A DNA stretch of 64,000 nucleotides from Micromonospora sediminicola. GTDB taxonomy: Bacteria > Actinomycetota > Actinomycetes > Mycobacteriales > Micromonosporaceae. Below, one piece after another: positions 32,552 to 40,199 of the stretch (position 1 is the first letter of the stretch; every line of letters begins with the position of its first letter). Location: the NCBI RefSeq assembly GCF_900089585.1, contig NZ_FLRH01000003.1:1535001-1599000 (forward strand), read 5' to 3'. The notes under the pieces are model-generated. The model worked only from the letters and a program-made list of their open reading frames with translations, searched no databases and had not been told where the DNA came from. The translations under genes were made by a program, and so were the position numbers.

Positions 32552-34735
32552 TCACCTCACCTCGGCGGGCTCGCGCTCGGCGAGGTGGGCGCGCAGGCCC
32601 TCGCCCTCGACGTCCACGTTGGGCAGGATCCGGTTCAGCCAGCGCGGCAGCCACCAGGCGGCGTTGTTCAGCAGCGACATGACCGCCGGGACGATGGTCA
32701 TCCGGACCACGAACGCGTCGATGGCGACGCCGATCGCGAGCGCGAAGCCCATCGACTTGATGATCGGGTCCTCCAGGAAGACGAAGCCGCCGAACACCGA
32801 GATCATGATGAGCGCGGCGGCGGTGACCACCCGGGCGCCGTGCCCCATCCCGTTGATGGTGGCCTGGCGCGCGGTGTCGCCGTGCACGTAGTCCTCGCGC
32901 ATCCGCGAGACCAGGAAGACCTCGTAGTCCATGGCCAGGCCGAACAGGATGCCGATGAGCAGGATCGGCAGGAAGCTGACCAGCGGGGCCGGGGTGTCCA
33001 GACCGACCAGGTCGGCCAGGTGGCCCTGCTGGAACACCGCGACCGTGATGCCGAACGTGGCCGCCACGGTGAGCAGGAAGCCCAGCGCCGCCTTCACCGG
33101 CACCAGGATCGACCGGAACACCAGCATCAGCAGCAGCACGGACAGGCCCACCACCAGCAGCAGGTAGACCGGCAGCGCGTCGGAGAGCTTCTCCGACACG
33201 TCGATGCCGATCGCGGTGACGCCGGTGAGCAGCACCTCCGCGTTCTGGATGCCGCCGACCTGCTCGCGGATGTCGTGCACGACCGTCTCGGTCGCCTCGT
33301 CGGTCGGCCCGGTCTTCGGGATCACGCCCAGCAGCGCGGTACGGCCGGACGGGTCGAGCTGCGGCGGGGCCACCGCCAGCACCCCGTCGGTCTTCTGGAT
33401 CAGCGCGGTGACCTGCGGCACGGCCGCCTGGGTGGCCTGCGGGGAGTCGGCCGTCACGACGACCGCGAGCCGGCCGGTGAAGCCGGGGCCGAAGCCCTCC
33501 TGGATCAGGTCGTTGCTGACCCGGGCCGGGGTGCCCTCGGCGGCGGCGGACGCGTCCGGCAGGGCCAGGCGCATGTCCTGGGCGGGGATCGCGAGCAGCC
33601 CGAGGCCGAGCAGGCCGACCAGGATCACCGGGATGCGGAACCGGGTCACCCAGTGCGCCCAGCGGAACCCGAAGCCGGACCGGTCCTCCGAGCCGGTGCC
33701 CGGATCCGCGACCGCCTCCCGGTTGCGCAGCTTGCGCGGCAGCACCTTGCGGCCGGCGAAGCCGAGCAGCGCCGGGGCCAGGGTGATCGCCACCAGCACG
33801 GCCACGGTGACGGTGCCGGCGGCGGCCAGGCCCATCACGGTGAGGAACGGGATGCCCACCACGGCCAGGCCGGCCAGGGCCACCACGACGGTCGCGCCGG
33901 CGAAGACCACGGCGGAGCCGGCGGTGCCGACCGCCCGGCCGACGGCCTCCTCGGGGGAGAGCCCGTCGAGCAGGTTCTGCCGGTGCCGGGAGGTGATGAA
34001 GAGCGAGTAGTCGATGCCCACCGCGAGGCCGAGCATCAACGCCAGGATCGGGGCGGTGCTGGTCAGCTCGACCGCGCCGCTGAGCGCGAACAGGCCGGCC
34101 ATGCCGACGCCGACGCCGATCAGCGCGTTCAGCATGGTCATCCCGGCCGCGACCAGCGAGCCGAACGTAATGATCAGGACGACCGCCGCGACCAGCACGC
34201 CGATGGCCTCCGTCGAGCCGACCTCCGGCTCGGCGTTGAGCACCTCGCCACCGGGGGCGACCTGCCAGCCCTGCGCCTCGGCCTGCGCGCCGACCTTCTC
34301 GTACGCGTCGCGCTGCTCGGCCGTGACGTCGTCCGCCCGGCCGGCGAACTGCACCTGGATCAGCGCATACCGGCCGTCGGGCGTGAGCGCCCGGGCCTGG
34401 TACGGGTCGACCGCGCCGACCACGCCGGGCAGCGTGGCCGCCTCCTGGGTGAGCTGTCCGACCACCGCCTGACCGGCCGGGGTGGTGAGCGCGCCGTCCT
34501 GGGGCGCCTTCACCGCGATGGTGCCGGTCGCGCCGCTGGCCGCGGGGAAGCGGTCGGCGAGCAGGTCGATCGCCTTCTGCGACTCGGTGCCCGGCATGGT
34601 GAAGTTGCTCGCCGTCGGGCCCTTCAGCGTGGCCGCGGCCAGGCCGAGACCGACGAGTACGACGAGCCAGACGACGGCGACGAGTCGCCGTCGGCGCAGG
34701 GATGCCCGGCCGAGCCGGTACAGCAGGGTCGCCAT
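32552..34735 (-). CDS. MMPL/RND-family membrane exporter
   Basis: A 727-aa transporter with the usual two halves. Each half starts with one helix, then a periplasmic-like loop (about 45-180, 385-525), then five or six helices. Conserved transmembrane segments include GIDYSLFITSRHR and the second-half GLAMDYEVFLVSRMRE, carrying the proton-relay Asp residues of MMPL proteins. The family exports lipids, siderophores or drugs. GAAGGAAGG precedes ATG 34735. It is 34 bp downstream of a TetR-family gene with two perfect operators, so expression is likely induced by a ligand of that repressor. The substrate is unknown. Confidence 0.88.
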   Translation of the reverse strand: MATLLYRLGRASLRRRRLVAVVWLVVLVGLGLAAATLKGPTASNFTMPGTESQKAIDLLADRFPAASGATGTIAVKAPQDGALTTPAGQAVVGQLTQEAATLPGVVGAVDPYQARALTPDGRYALIQVQFAGRADDVTAEQRDAYEKVGAQAEAQGWQVAPGGEVLNAEPEVGSTEAIGVLVAAVVLIITFGSLVAAGMTMLNALIGVGVGMAGLFALSGAVELTSTAPILALMLGLAVGIDYSLFITSRHRQNLLDGLSPEEAVGRAVGTAGSAVVFAGATVVVALAGLAVVGIPFLTVMGLAAAGTVTVAVLVAITLAPALLGFAGRKVLPRKLRNREAVADPGTGSEDRSGFGFRWAHWVTRFRIPVILVGLLGLGLLAIPAQDMRLALPDASAAAEGTPARVSNDLIQEGFGPGFTGRLAVVVTADSPQATQAAVPQVTALIQKTDGVLAVAPPQLDPSGRTALLGVIPKTGPTDEATETVVHDIREQVGGIQNAEVLLTGVTAIGIDVSEKLSDALPVYLLLVVGLSVLLLMLVFRSILVPVKAALGFLLTVAATFGITVAVFQQGHLADLVGLDTPAPLVSFLPILLIGILFGLAMDYEVFLVSRMREDYVHGDTARQATINGMGHGARVVTAAALIMISVFGGFVFLEDPIIKSMGFALAIGVAIDAFVVRMTIVPAVMSLLNNAAWWLPRWLNRILPNVDVEGEGLRAHLAEREPAEVR

Positions 34736-34769
34736 GGACCTTCCTTCGTCCTCGGGTTGGACAGTGCAA

Positions 34770-35315
34770 TCAGGTGGTGGGTTCGAGCGCGCGGTGCGCC
34801 ACGGCGAGCAGCGCGGGTCGCAGCTCCTCGTCGGGGATGTCCAGGAACTCGCCGCAGGTCTCGGCGATGCCGGCGAGGACGACCAGCGCGGCGACCCGGG
34901 CCGCCGGCCGGTCGGAGAAGCCGGCGAAGGCGGCGACCAGCCGTTCGGAGATCTGCTGGATGTGCGCGAACGCCGGCTGCTGGAGCAGGTCCGGGAACTC
35001 GCCCCGGAGCAGCGCGATCTCCCGGCGGAAGCGGACCGCCAGGTCGACGAAGCCCTCCGCGGCGACCCGCTGGGCGTCCGCGCCGGTGCGCCCGGCGAGG
35101 CGGGCGTCGAGTTCCTCCAGCATCACGATGGCCGGGGCCATCAGCTCGCAGAGCAGGGCGTCCTTGCTGGCGAAGTGATAGAGCACGGTGGCCTTGGAGC
35201 AGCCCACCTCGCGGGCGATGTCCTGCAACGAGGTGCCCTTGTAGCCGGTGACGGCGAACCGACGGGCCGCCGCGGTGAGCAGCTCGTCGTGGGTGGCGGG
35301 GGTCGCGCGTGCCAT
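34770..35315 (-). CDS. TetR/AcrR-family transcriptional repressor
   Basis: A 181-aa regulator (192 aa if an upstream ATG is used). The N-terminal helix-turn-helix is typical: HDELLTAAARRFAVTGYKGTSLQDIAREVGCSKATVLYHFASKDALL. The remaining 130 residues are helical and should bind an effector. ATG 35315 puts the fold at the usual distance from the N-terminus, though its GGAGG is close (2 nt); ATG 35327 is an alternative. It heads an operon with the MMPL exporter and is expected to autoregulate through two 16-bp palindromes just upstream. Confidence 0.9.
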   Translation of the reverse strand: MARATPATHDELLTAAARRFAVTGYKGTSLQDIAREVGCSKATVLYHFASKDALLCELMAPAIVMLEELDARLAGRTGADAQRVAAEGFVDLAVRFRREIALLRGEFPDLLQQPAFAHIQQISERLVAAFAGFSDRPAARVAALVVLAGIAETCGEFLDIPDEELRPALLAVAHRALEPTT

Positions 35316-35329
35316 GTCCTCCAGCATGC

Positions 35330-35364
35330 CTGACCGATCGGTCAGCACCTGACCGATCGGTCAG
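35330..35364. promoter_or_regulatory. Tandem TetR operators
   Basis: The perfect palindrome CTGACCGATCGGTCAG occurs twice, at 35330-35345 and 35349-35364 (centres 19 bp apart), between the tetR-mmpL operon and the padR gene end. It is directly upstream of the TetR start, so autorepression is likely. Confidence 0.85.
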
Positions 35365-35406
35365 ACGGAAGACGTGGTCTTCGCCACAGCGCCGCGTCGC
35401 CGCAGG

Positions 35407-36000
35407 TCAGGTGGCCGGCGCTCCGGTCCGGTCGGCGAGCCAGTCGCCCGACCAGGTGAGCGCGCCCGACCGCAGGTCGGCCACCAGGCCGCGTACCCAG
35501 TCCCGTTCGGTGCGGAGCAGGGCGAGCTGGTACTCGTCCTCGACCAGGAAGAGTCGGGGCAGGTCGACCGCGCCCAGCGCCGCCTCGCGTTCGCGCAGCC
35601 GCGCCTCGATCGCGTCGGCCCGCTGGTCGAGCCGCCGGGCCGCCTCCTCCGGCGGCAGGATGGGCAGGAAGGACAGCGCGGCGGGGAACTCGGGGAACTC
35701 CCGCGCGGGGGTGGCGAGCGCCTCGGCGAGCCAGGCGTCGAGGGCGCGGCGACCGGCCGGGGTGAGCGCGTACACGGTCCGTTCCGGCCGGCCCTCCGCG
35801 CGCGTCGTCTCCGCCACCCGGATCAGCTCGTCCCGGCGCAGCCGCTCGATGGCCTGGTAGATGCTGTTGCGCTGCGCGACGTTGACCACGTCCTGCTTCT
35901 CCCGCTCCCGGACGAGCTGCTGCATCCGGTACGCGTGCATCGGCTCCTCGACCAGGAGGGCCAGCACCATCATCGCCAGCGGCGAGCGACGAGCCGTCAT
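35407..36000 (-). CDS. PadR-family transcriptional regulator
   Basis: A 197-aa regulator. The winged helix covers residues 8-85 (LAMMVLALLVEEPMHAYRMQQLV, IYQAIERLRRDELIRVAE, RTVYALTPAGRRAL), and the C-terminal half is the helical dimerisation region of PadR-Vir type proteins. Most members are repressors that respond to phenolic or drug-like ligands. It is divergent from a flavin monooxygenase with a 55-bp AT-rich gap, the standard arrangement for a local regulator-target pair. Confidence 0.88.
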   Translation of the reverse strand: MTARRSPLAMMVLALLVEEPMHAYRMQQLVREREKQDVVNVAQRNSIYQAIERLRRDELIRVAETTRAEGRPERTVYALTPAGRRALDAWLAEALATPAREFPEFPAALSFLPILPPEEAARRLDQRADAIEARLREREAALGAVDLPRLFLVEDEYQLALLRTERDWVRGLVADLRSGALTWSGDWLADRTGAPAT

Positions 36001-36030
36001 GTGCCCACCCTAGGTGACCCTGTTCTCTGT

Positions 36031-36055
36031 TAGTCATTCTATGTATAGTCATCAC
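36031..36055. promoter_or_regulatory. PadR/monooxygenase divergent control region
   Basis: An AT-rich island in a GC-rich background. TAGTCAT occurs twice (36031-36037, 36046-36052), and ATGT-N9-ACAT (36041-36057) resembles PadR-type operators. TATGTA or TAGTCA could act as -10 boxes. Confidence 0.5.
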
Positions 36056-37234
36056 ATGACTAAAGCGCTCGTCGTCGGTGCGGGACTGGCCGGTCCCGTC
36101 GCCGCCATGGCACTCCTGCGCGCCGGGATCGACGCGGTCGTCCACGAGGCGTACGAGCGGGACGCCGTCGGGGTGGGCGCGTTCCTCACGCTCTCGGTCA
36201 ACGGGCTGGACGCGCTGCGCGCCGTCGGGCTCGACGACCTGGTCGCCGGGCTCGGGCATCCCACGCCGCGGATGGTCATGCACAACCACCGGGGGCGCCG
36301 GCTCGCCGCGTTCGACGCGGCGGGCAGCCGCACGGTCGGCCGCTCCGACCTCTACCGCGCGCTGCGGGACGAGGCGCTGAGCCGGGGCGTCGAGTTCGTC
36401 CACGGATCCCGGCTGACCGGTGCCACGCCGACCGGGGGCGGGGTGACCGCCCGGTTCGCCGACGGTCGTACCGACCACGGCGACCTGCTGGTCGGCGCCG
36501 ACGGACTGCGGTCCCGGGTCCGCACGCTCATCGACCCGGCCGCCCCCGCGCCGCGCCGGGTGCCACTGCTCAACGCCGGCGGGTTCGCCCGCGGGCTGCG
36601 CCTGCCCGACGAGCGCGGCACCATGCAGATGATGTTCGGCCGACGCTGCTTCTTCTGCTGGATCGTGGTGGGGGAGGACGAGGTGTGGTGGTTCGCCAAC
36701 CCGCCGCAGCCGGAAGAGCAGAGCCGCGAGCAGCTCGCCGCGGTCGGCCAGGAGGAGGCCCGCTCCCGGCTGCACGCGCTGCTCGCCGACGACCCCGGGC
36801 CGGCGGCGGCGATCCTCGACCACACCTCGCGGATCGAGTACGGCTGGCCCACGTACGACCTGCCCTCGGTGCCGGTCTGGCACCGGGACCGCATGGTCGT
36901 GATCGGCGACGCCGCGCACACCGCCGCGCCCTCCTCGGGGCAGGGCGCGGCGATGGCCTTCGAGGATGCCGTCCAGCTCGCCCGCTGCCTGCGCGACCTG
37001 CCGGACGTGCCGGCCGCGTTCGCGGCGTACGAGCGGCTGCGCCGCGCTCGGGTGGAGCGGGTGGTCGCGCAGGGGCGGCGGACCAGCACCGCCAAGGTGG
37101 CCGGCCCGGTCGGACGCCTGGTCCGGGACCTGGGCATGCCGGTGTTCGCCCGCCTCCTGGCGCGCAACGGCGGCGCCGCGCAGGCCTGGCTCTTCGACCA
37201 CCACATCGAGTGGGCCGAGCGGGTCCGGGCCTGA
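36056..37234 (+). CDS. FAD-dependent monooxygenase (PHBH/TetX-like)
   Basis: A 392-aa class-A flavoprotein monooxygenase. The FAD fold is ALVVGAGLAGPVAAMALLRAG at the N-terminus, the DG motif is LLVGADGLRSRVR at about 145-157, and the second FAD motif is MVVIGDAAHTAAPSSGQGAAMAFEDAVQLA at about 280-310. Such enzymes hydroxylate aromatic or polyketide substrates with NAD(P)H and O2, and some inactivate tetracycline or rifamycin. The ATG at 36056 directly follows the shared control region; a longer start would overlap the divergent promoter. Its divergent PadR neighbour suggests induction by the substrate. It converges with the HxlR gene. Confidence 0.87.
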   Translation: MTKALVVGAGLAGPVAAMALLRAGIDAVVHEAYERDAVGVGAFLTLSVNGLDALRAVGLDDLVAGLGHPTPRMVMHNHRGRRLAAFDAAGSRTVGRSDLYRALRDEALSRGVEFVHGSRLTGATPTGGGVTARFADGRTDHGDLLVGADGLRSRVRTLIDPAAPAPRRVPLLNAGGFARGLRLPDERGTMQMMFGRRCFFCWIVVGEDEVWWFANPPQPEEQSREQLAAVGQEEARSRLHALLADDPGPAAAILDHTSRIEYGWPTYDLPSVPVWHRDRMVVIGDAAHTAAPSSGQGAAMAFEDAVQLARCLRDLPDVPAAFAAYERLRRARVERVVAQGRRTSTAKVAGPVGRLVRDLGMPVFARLLARNGGAAQAWLFDHHIEWAERVRA

Positions 37235-37235
37235 C

Positions 37236-37637
37236 TCAGCCTGCCGGCGTGCCGTGCTCCCGGTCGTACGCCGTCCGGGCCGCGCTGATCGCCTCCCGGT
37301 GCCGCTCGGCCCAGCGGGTGAGGGCGACCAGCGACTCGTACAGCTCCCGGGCCATCGGGGTGGCGGTGTACTCGACCTTCGGCGGCACGGTGGGGTGCAC
37401 GTGCCGGACGAGCAGGCCGTCGCGCTCCAGGTTGCGCAGGGTCAGCGTGAGCATCCGCCGGCTGATCCCCTCCACCCGCCGCTCCAGCTCGGTGAAGCGG
37501 ACCGGACCGGTCGAGGCGGCGATCAGGATGCCGATGCTCCACTTGCCGCCGACCCGGTCCAACGCCTCCCGCACGGTGCAGGCCCGGGCCTGGTCCGCCG
37601 CGCCGGGCCCACACCGGTTCGCCTGTTCCTCACGCAC
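37236..37637 (-). CDS. HxlR-family transcriptional regulator
   Basis: A 133-aa winged-helix regulator with the family pattern CTVREALDRVGGKWSIGILIAA ... RFTELERRVEGISRRMLTLTLRNLERDGLLVRHVHPTVPPKVEYTATPMAREL. The conserved N-terminal Cys (CTVREAL), a redox or aldehyde sensor in some members, is present, with a second Cys at about 9. GTG 37637 gives the usual family length, but the ribosome-binding site is poor. It is divergent from the cupin gene and may regulate it. Confidence 0.85.
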   Translation of the reverse strand: MREEQANRCGPGAADQARACTVREALDRVGGKWSIGILIAASTGPVRFTELERRVEGISRRMLTLTLRNLERDGLLVRHVHPTVPPKVEYTATPMARELYESLVALTRWAERHREAISAARTAYDREHGTPAG

Positions 37638-37744
37638 GCCCTCATCGTCACAGGCCGGAGGCCCGGTGACAAAGCGCGCGGGACGGGGCGGCGGCCCGAG
37701 GGAAACGGACGTACGGTCGGGATTCCACCGGCAGAGGAGGGACC

Positions 37745-38224
37745 GTGACGTATCCACCGCCGCGTTACACCGGGGACCGGGGCGAGACGACCGCGACGTT
37801 CCGAACGGCCGGGCACCCGCCGGAGCTGGTCCACACCGGCGGCGGCTCGGCCGGCTACCTCGCCACCGGGGCGACCACCAACGGCCAGTTCGGGCTCTAC
37901 CGTTGGGAGATGGGTCCGCAACCGTCGGGCCCGGCCCCGCACTTCCACCGGTCCATCTCGGAGTCCTTCTTCATCCTCGCCGGCACCGTGCGCATCTACG
38001 ACGGCCGCCGCTGGATCGACGCGGAGCCCGGCGACTTCGTGCACGTCCCCGAGGGCGGGGTGCACGCGTTCCGCAACGAGTCCGGCGAGCCCGCGTCGAT
38101 GCTGCTGCACTTCGCCCCCGGCGCGCCCCGGGAAGGCTACTTCGAAGGGCTGCGCGACCTCGCCGACCGCAGCGAGGAGGAACGGGCCGAGTTCTTCCTG
38201 CGACACGACACGTTCTGGGTCTGA
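37745..38224 (+). CDS. Cupin-domain protein
   Basis: A 159-aa protein with a single cupin barrel. Motif 1 is GPAPHFHRSISESFFILAG (His, His, Glu metal ligands) and motif 2 is PGDFVHVPEGGVHAFRN (His ligand), so a metal site is intact. Such small cupins include dioxygenases, isomerases and sugar- or quercetin-binding proteins; no substrate is indicated. GGAGGGACC precedes the GTG. The divergent HxlR regulator is 107 bp away, and the LigD-type gene follows 56 bp downstream. Confidence 0.85.
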   Translation: MTYPPPRYTGDRGETTATFRTAGHPPELVHTGGGSAGYLATGATTNGQFGLYRWEMGPQPSGPAPHFHRSISESFFILAGTVRIYDGRRWIDAEPGDFVHVPEGGVHAFRNESGEPASMLLHFAPGAPREGYFEGLRDLADRSEEERAEFFLRHDTFWV

Positions 38225-38280
38225 CCGCCGGCGACCGTGTCGGGGTTGCCGAGACGGGCCCGGCCCGGGAAGGTGGGCGG

Positions 38281-39240
38281 ATGGCCGCCGCTGACGAGAC
38301 CCGGGCCGGGGTGTCGCTGACCAACCTGGACCAGCCGCTGTTCGACGGGGCGGGCGCGACCAAGCGTGACCTGGTCGACTACCTCGACGCGGTGCACGGG
38401 CGGATCCTGCCGGAGCTGCGGGACCGGCCGCTGTCGGTGCTGCGGGTGCGGCCCGGGCAGGAGCCGTTCATGCAGAAGAACCTGCCGAAGTACACGCCGG
38501 ACTGGGTGCGCCGCACCGACGTCTGGGCGGAGGCGTCGCACCGGCGCATCGCGTACGCCCTCTGTGACGACCGGCGGACGCTGCTCTGGTTCGCCAACCA
38601 GCGGGCGGTGGAATACCACCCGACGCTGGCCCACGCCGGTCAGCCCGAGCACCCCACCCATCTGGTGCTCGACCTGGACCCGCCGGAGGGCGACTCCTAC
38701 CCGGCGGCGGTCCGGGTCGCGCTGCTGGTGCGGCAGGCGCTCACCGACGCCGGCCTGGCCGGCGCGGTGAAGACCAGCGGGGCCAAGGGCCTGCACGTGA
38801 TCGTGCCGGTGGATCCGGCCACCACGGCCGAGGAGGCCGCCGCCGCGACCCGGGCGCTCGCGGCCCGCACCGAACGGCTCGACCCGGCGCTGGCCACCAC
38901 CGCGTTCATCGTGGCCGACCGCAGCGGCCGCGTCTTCGTCGACTCCACCCGGGCGTACGGGGCGACGGTGGTGGCCGCCTACAGCCCTCGGATCCGGCCC
39001 GGCACGCCGGTGTCGTACCCGGTCGGTTGGGCCGACCTGGAGTCGGCGACGCCGGCCGACTTCACCGTGCGGACCGTGCCCGGCCTGCTGGGGGAGCGGG
39101 ACCCGTGGGCGGAGGCGCTGCCCGCCCCGCAGCGGCTGCCGGCCGACCTGGTCGCCGAGGGGCGCACCATCCCGGTGGCCCGGGTCCAGGCGATGCACGA
39201 GGGCAAGCGGCGGGCGAAGGCGCGGCGCGAGGCGGGCTGA
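38281..39240 (+). CDS. Stand-alone LigD-type NHEJ polymerase domain protein
   Basis: A 319-aa member of the LigD polymerase (archaeo-eukaryotic primase-like) family. Sequence features are QKNLPKYTPDWVR, the catalytic metal-binding LVLDLDPPEGD, KTSGAKGLHVIVP, and RSGRVFVDSTRAYGATVVAAYSPR. Full LigD also has ligase and phosphoesterase domains, absent here, as in split actinomycete NHEJ systems. It would add ribonucleotides or fill gaps during end joining; ku and ligase genes must lie elsewhere. The ATG follows GGAAGG. The C-terminal tail is Lys/Arg-rich. Confidence 0.9.
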   Translation: MAAADETRAGVSLTNLDQPLFDGAGATKRDLVDYLDAVHGRILPELRDRPLSVLRVRPGQEPFMQKNLPKYTPDWVRRTDVWAEASHRRIAYALCDDRRTLLWFANQRAVEYHPTLAHAGQPEHPTHLVLDLDPPEGDSYPAAVRVALLVRQALTDAGLAGAVKTSGAKGLHVIVPVDPATTAEEAAAATRALAARTERLDPALATTAFIVADRSGRVFVDSTRAYGATVVAAYSPRIRPGTPVSYPVGWADLESATPADFTVRTVPGLLGERDPWAEALPAPQRLPADLVAEGRTIPVARVQAMHEGKRRAKARREAG

Positions 39241-39252
39241 CCACACGCGAAA

Positions 39253-39274
39253 GCCCGGGCACTCTGGCCCGGGC
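39253..39274. terminator. Hairpin between the LigD-type gene and tRNA-Arg
   Basis: Perfect 8-base self-complementary arms GCCCGGGC flank ACTCTG. The hairpin lies between the plus-strand gene end and the 3' end of the minus-strand tRNA and could serve both. Confidence 0.65.
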
Positions 39275-39285
39275 CTCGACGTGTC

Positions 39286-39360
39286 TGGTGCCCCCGGCAG
39301 GATTCGAACCTGCGCCCCCGCCTCCGGAGGGCGGTGCTCTATCCCCTGAGCTACGGGGGC
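39286..39360 (-). tRNA. tRNA-Arg (anticodon CCG)
   Basis: All stems fold on the minus strand: acceptor GCCCCCG/CGGGGGC, D stem GCTC/GAGC, anticodon stem CCGCC/GGCGG with loop CTCCGGA (anticodon CCG, reading CGG), and T arm GCAGG-TTCGAAT-CCTGC. The discriminator A and the 3' CCA are encoded. There is no intron. The CGG codon is common in this GC-rich genome. argS lies 4 kb away. Confidence 0.95.
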
Positions 39361-39434
39361 TCAGCGACCCGAGAAGAGTAGCAAACCCCTCCCCGGATCA
39401 CCGAATCGGTATCCCGCGAGTCGATCTTCGCCGG

Positions 39435-40199
39435 TCAGGCGGCGGCGACGGCGCGACCGCAGCTCGGCAGCGGGTGCAGCACGATCCGACGGGGCAGCCG
39501 CCGGGGCCACTCGTTGCGCGGCCAGGAGCCGTCCACGATGAGGTGCACCGTACGCTCCTCGGCCCCGCTCAACCGCAGGACGAAGTCCCGGGGCAGCGGC
39601 GGGTCCACCGAGGGCGTGGTGACCATGAACCGTACCCGTCCCCGGGACGACACCGCCGACACGACGTCCGCGGCCGGCATGGTGCCCCGCAGGCGCACCC
39701 GGCCGATCCAGTAGACCTCCGCGGCGTGCTCCTGGGCCGCCCGGGTGATCGCCGGGTACTCGCTGCGTACCCAGCGTTCGACCGCGCCGACGCAGAGACC
39801 GCAGGCGCGCTCGCGCGGTTCGCGCGGCCCCAGACCCCAGGCCCGCAGGTACGCCCCGACGAGGCCGGTGTCCATGCTCAGCCCGAACCGACGCTCGACG
39901 AGAGTGGTCAGGCTCTGGCGCGTCCAGAGCTCCTCGTCGATGCCGAACTCGTCGGGGTGGACCCCCCGCAGTACGTCGATCAGTTCGAGTTCCTGTTCGC
40001 GGCTGAGCGTTCCCGGCTCGCCCTGCCGCAGTCCGCGACGGACGGCTGCCACCGCCCCGTCACCGCCGATGGTGTGGCGTCGGCACCAGCTGGTCACCGA
40101 CCGCCCTGCGTCTCTGAGTGCAACCCCCACGTCCTGCGCAACGAGCCCGAATCGCAACTGGTCACGATATGTATGGAGAAACTTCTCAGAGCACCACAA
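39435..40199 (-). CDS. IS630-derived winged-helix protein, catalytic residues apparently lost
   Basis: About 254 aa from a TTG start; the start is uncertain. The N-terminal half has the two helix-turn-helix units of IS630 transposases: VAQDVGVALRDAGRSVTSWCRRHTIGG, then a winged helix ELWTRQSLTTLVERRFGLSMDTGLVGAYLRAWGL. The C-terminal part aligns in order with the DDE domain (WVRSEYPAITRAAQEHAAEVYWIG ... FVLRLSG ... VHLIVDGSWPR). The first catalytic acid of the usual W-x-DE motif is replaced by WIG, and the last Glu region is short. No terminal inverted repeats were found. It is more likely a domesticated DNA-binding protein or a decayed transposase than an active one. TAACGT at 40218-40223 (minus) can be its -10. 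It lies beside the 73-bp array. Confidence 0.55.
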   Translation of the reverse strand: MWCSEKFLHTYRDQLRFGLVAQDVGVALRDAGRSVTSWCRRHTIGGDGAVAAVRRGLRQGEPGTLSREQELELIDVLRGVHPDEFGIDEELWTRQSLTTLVERRFGLSMDTGLVGAYLRAWGLGPREPRERACGLCVGAVERWVRSEYPAITRAAQEHAAEVYWIGRVRLRGTMPAADVVSAVSSRGRVRFMVTTPSVDPPLPRDFVLRLSGAEERTVHLIVDGSWPRNEWPRRLPRRIVLHPLPSCGRAVAAA

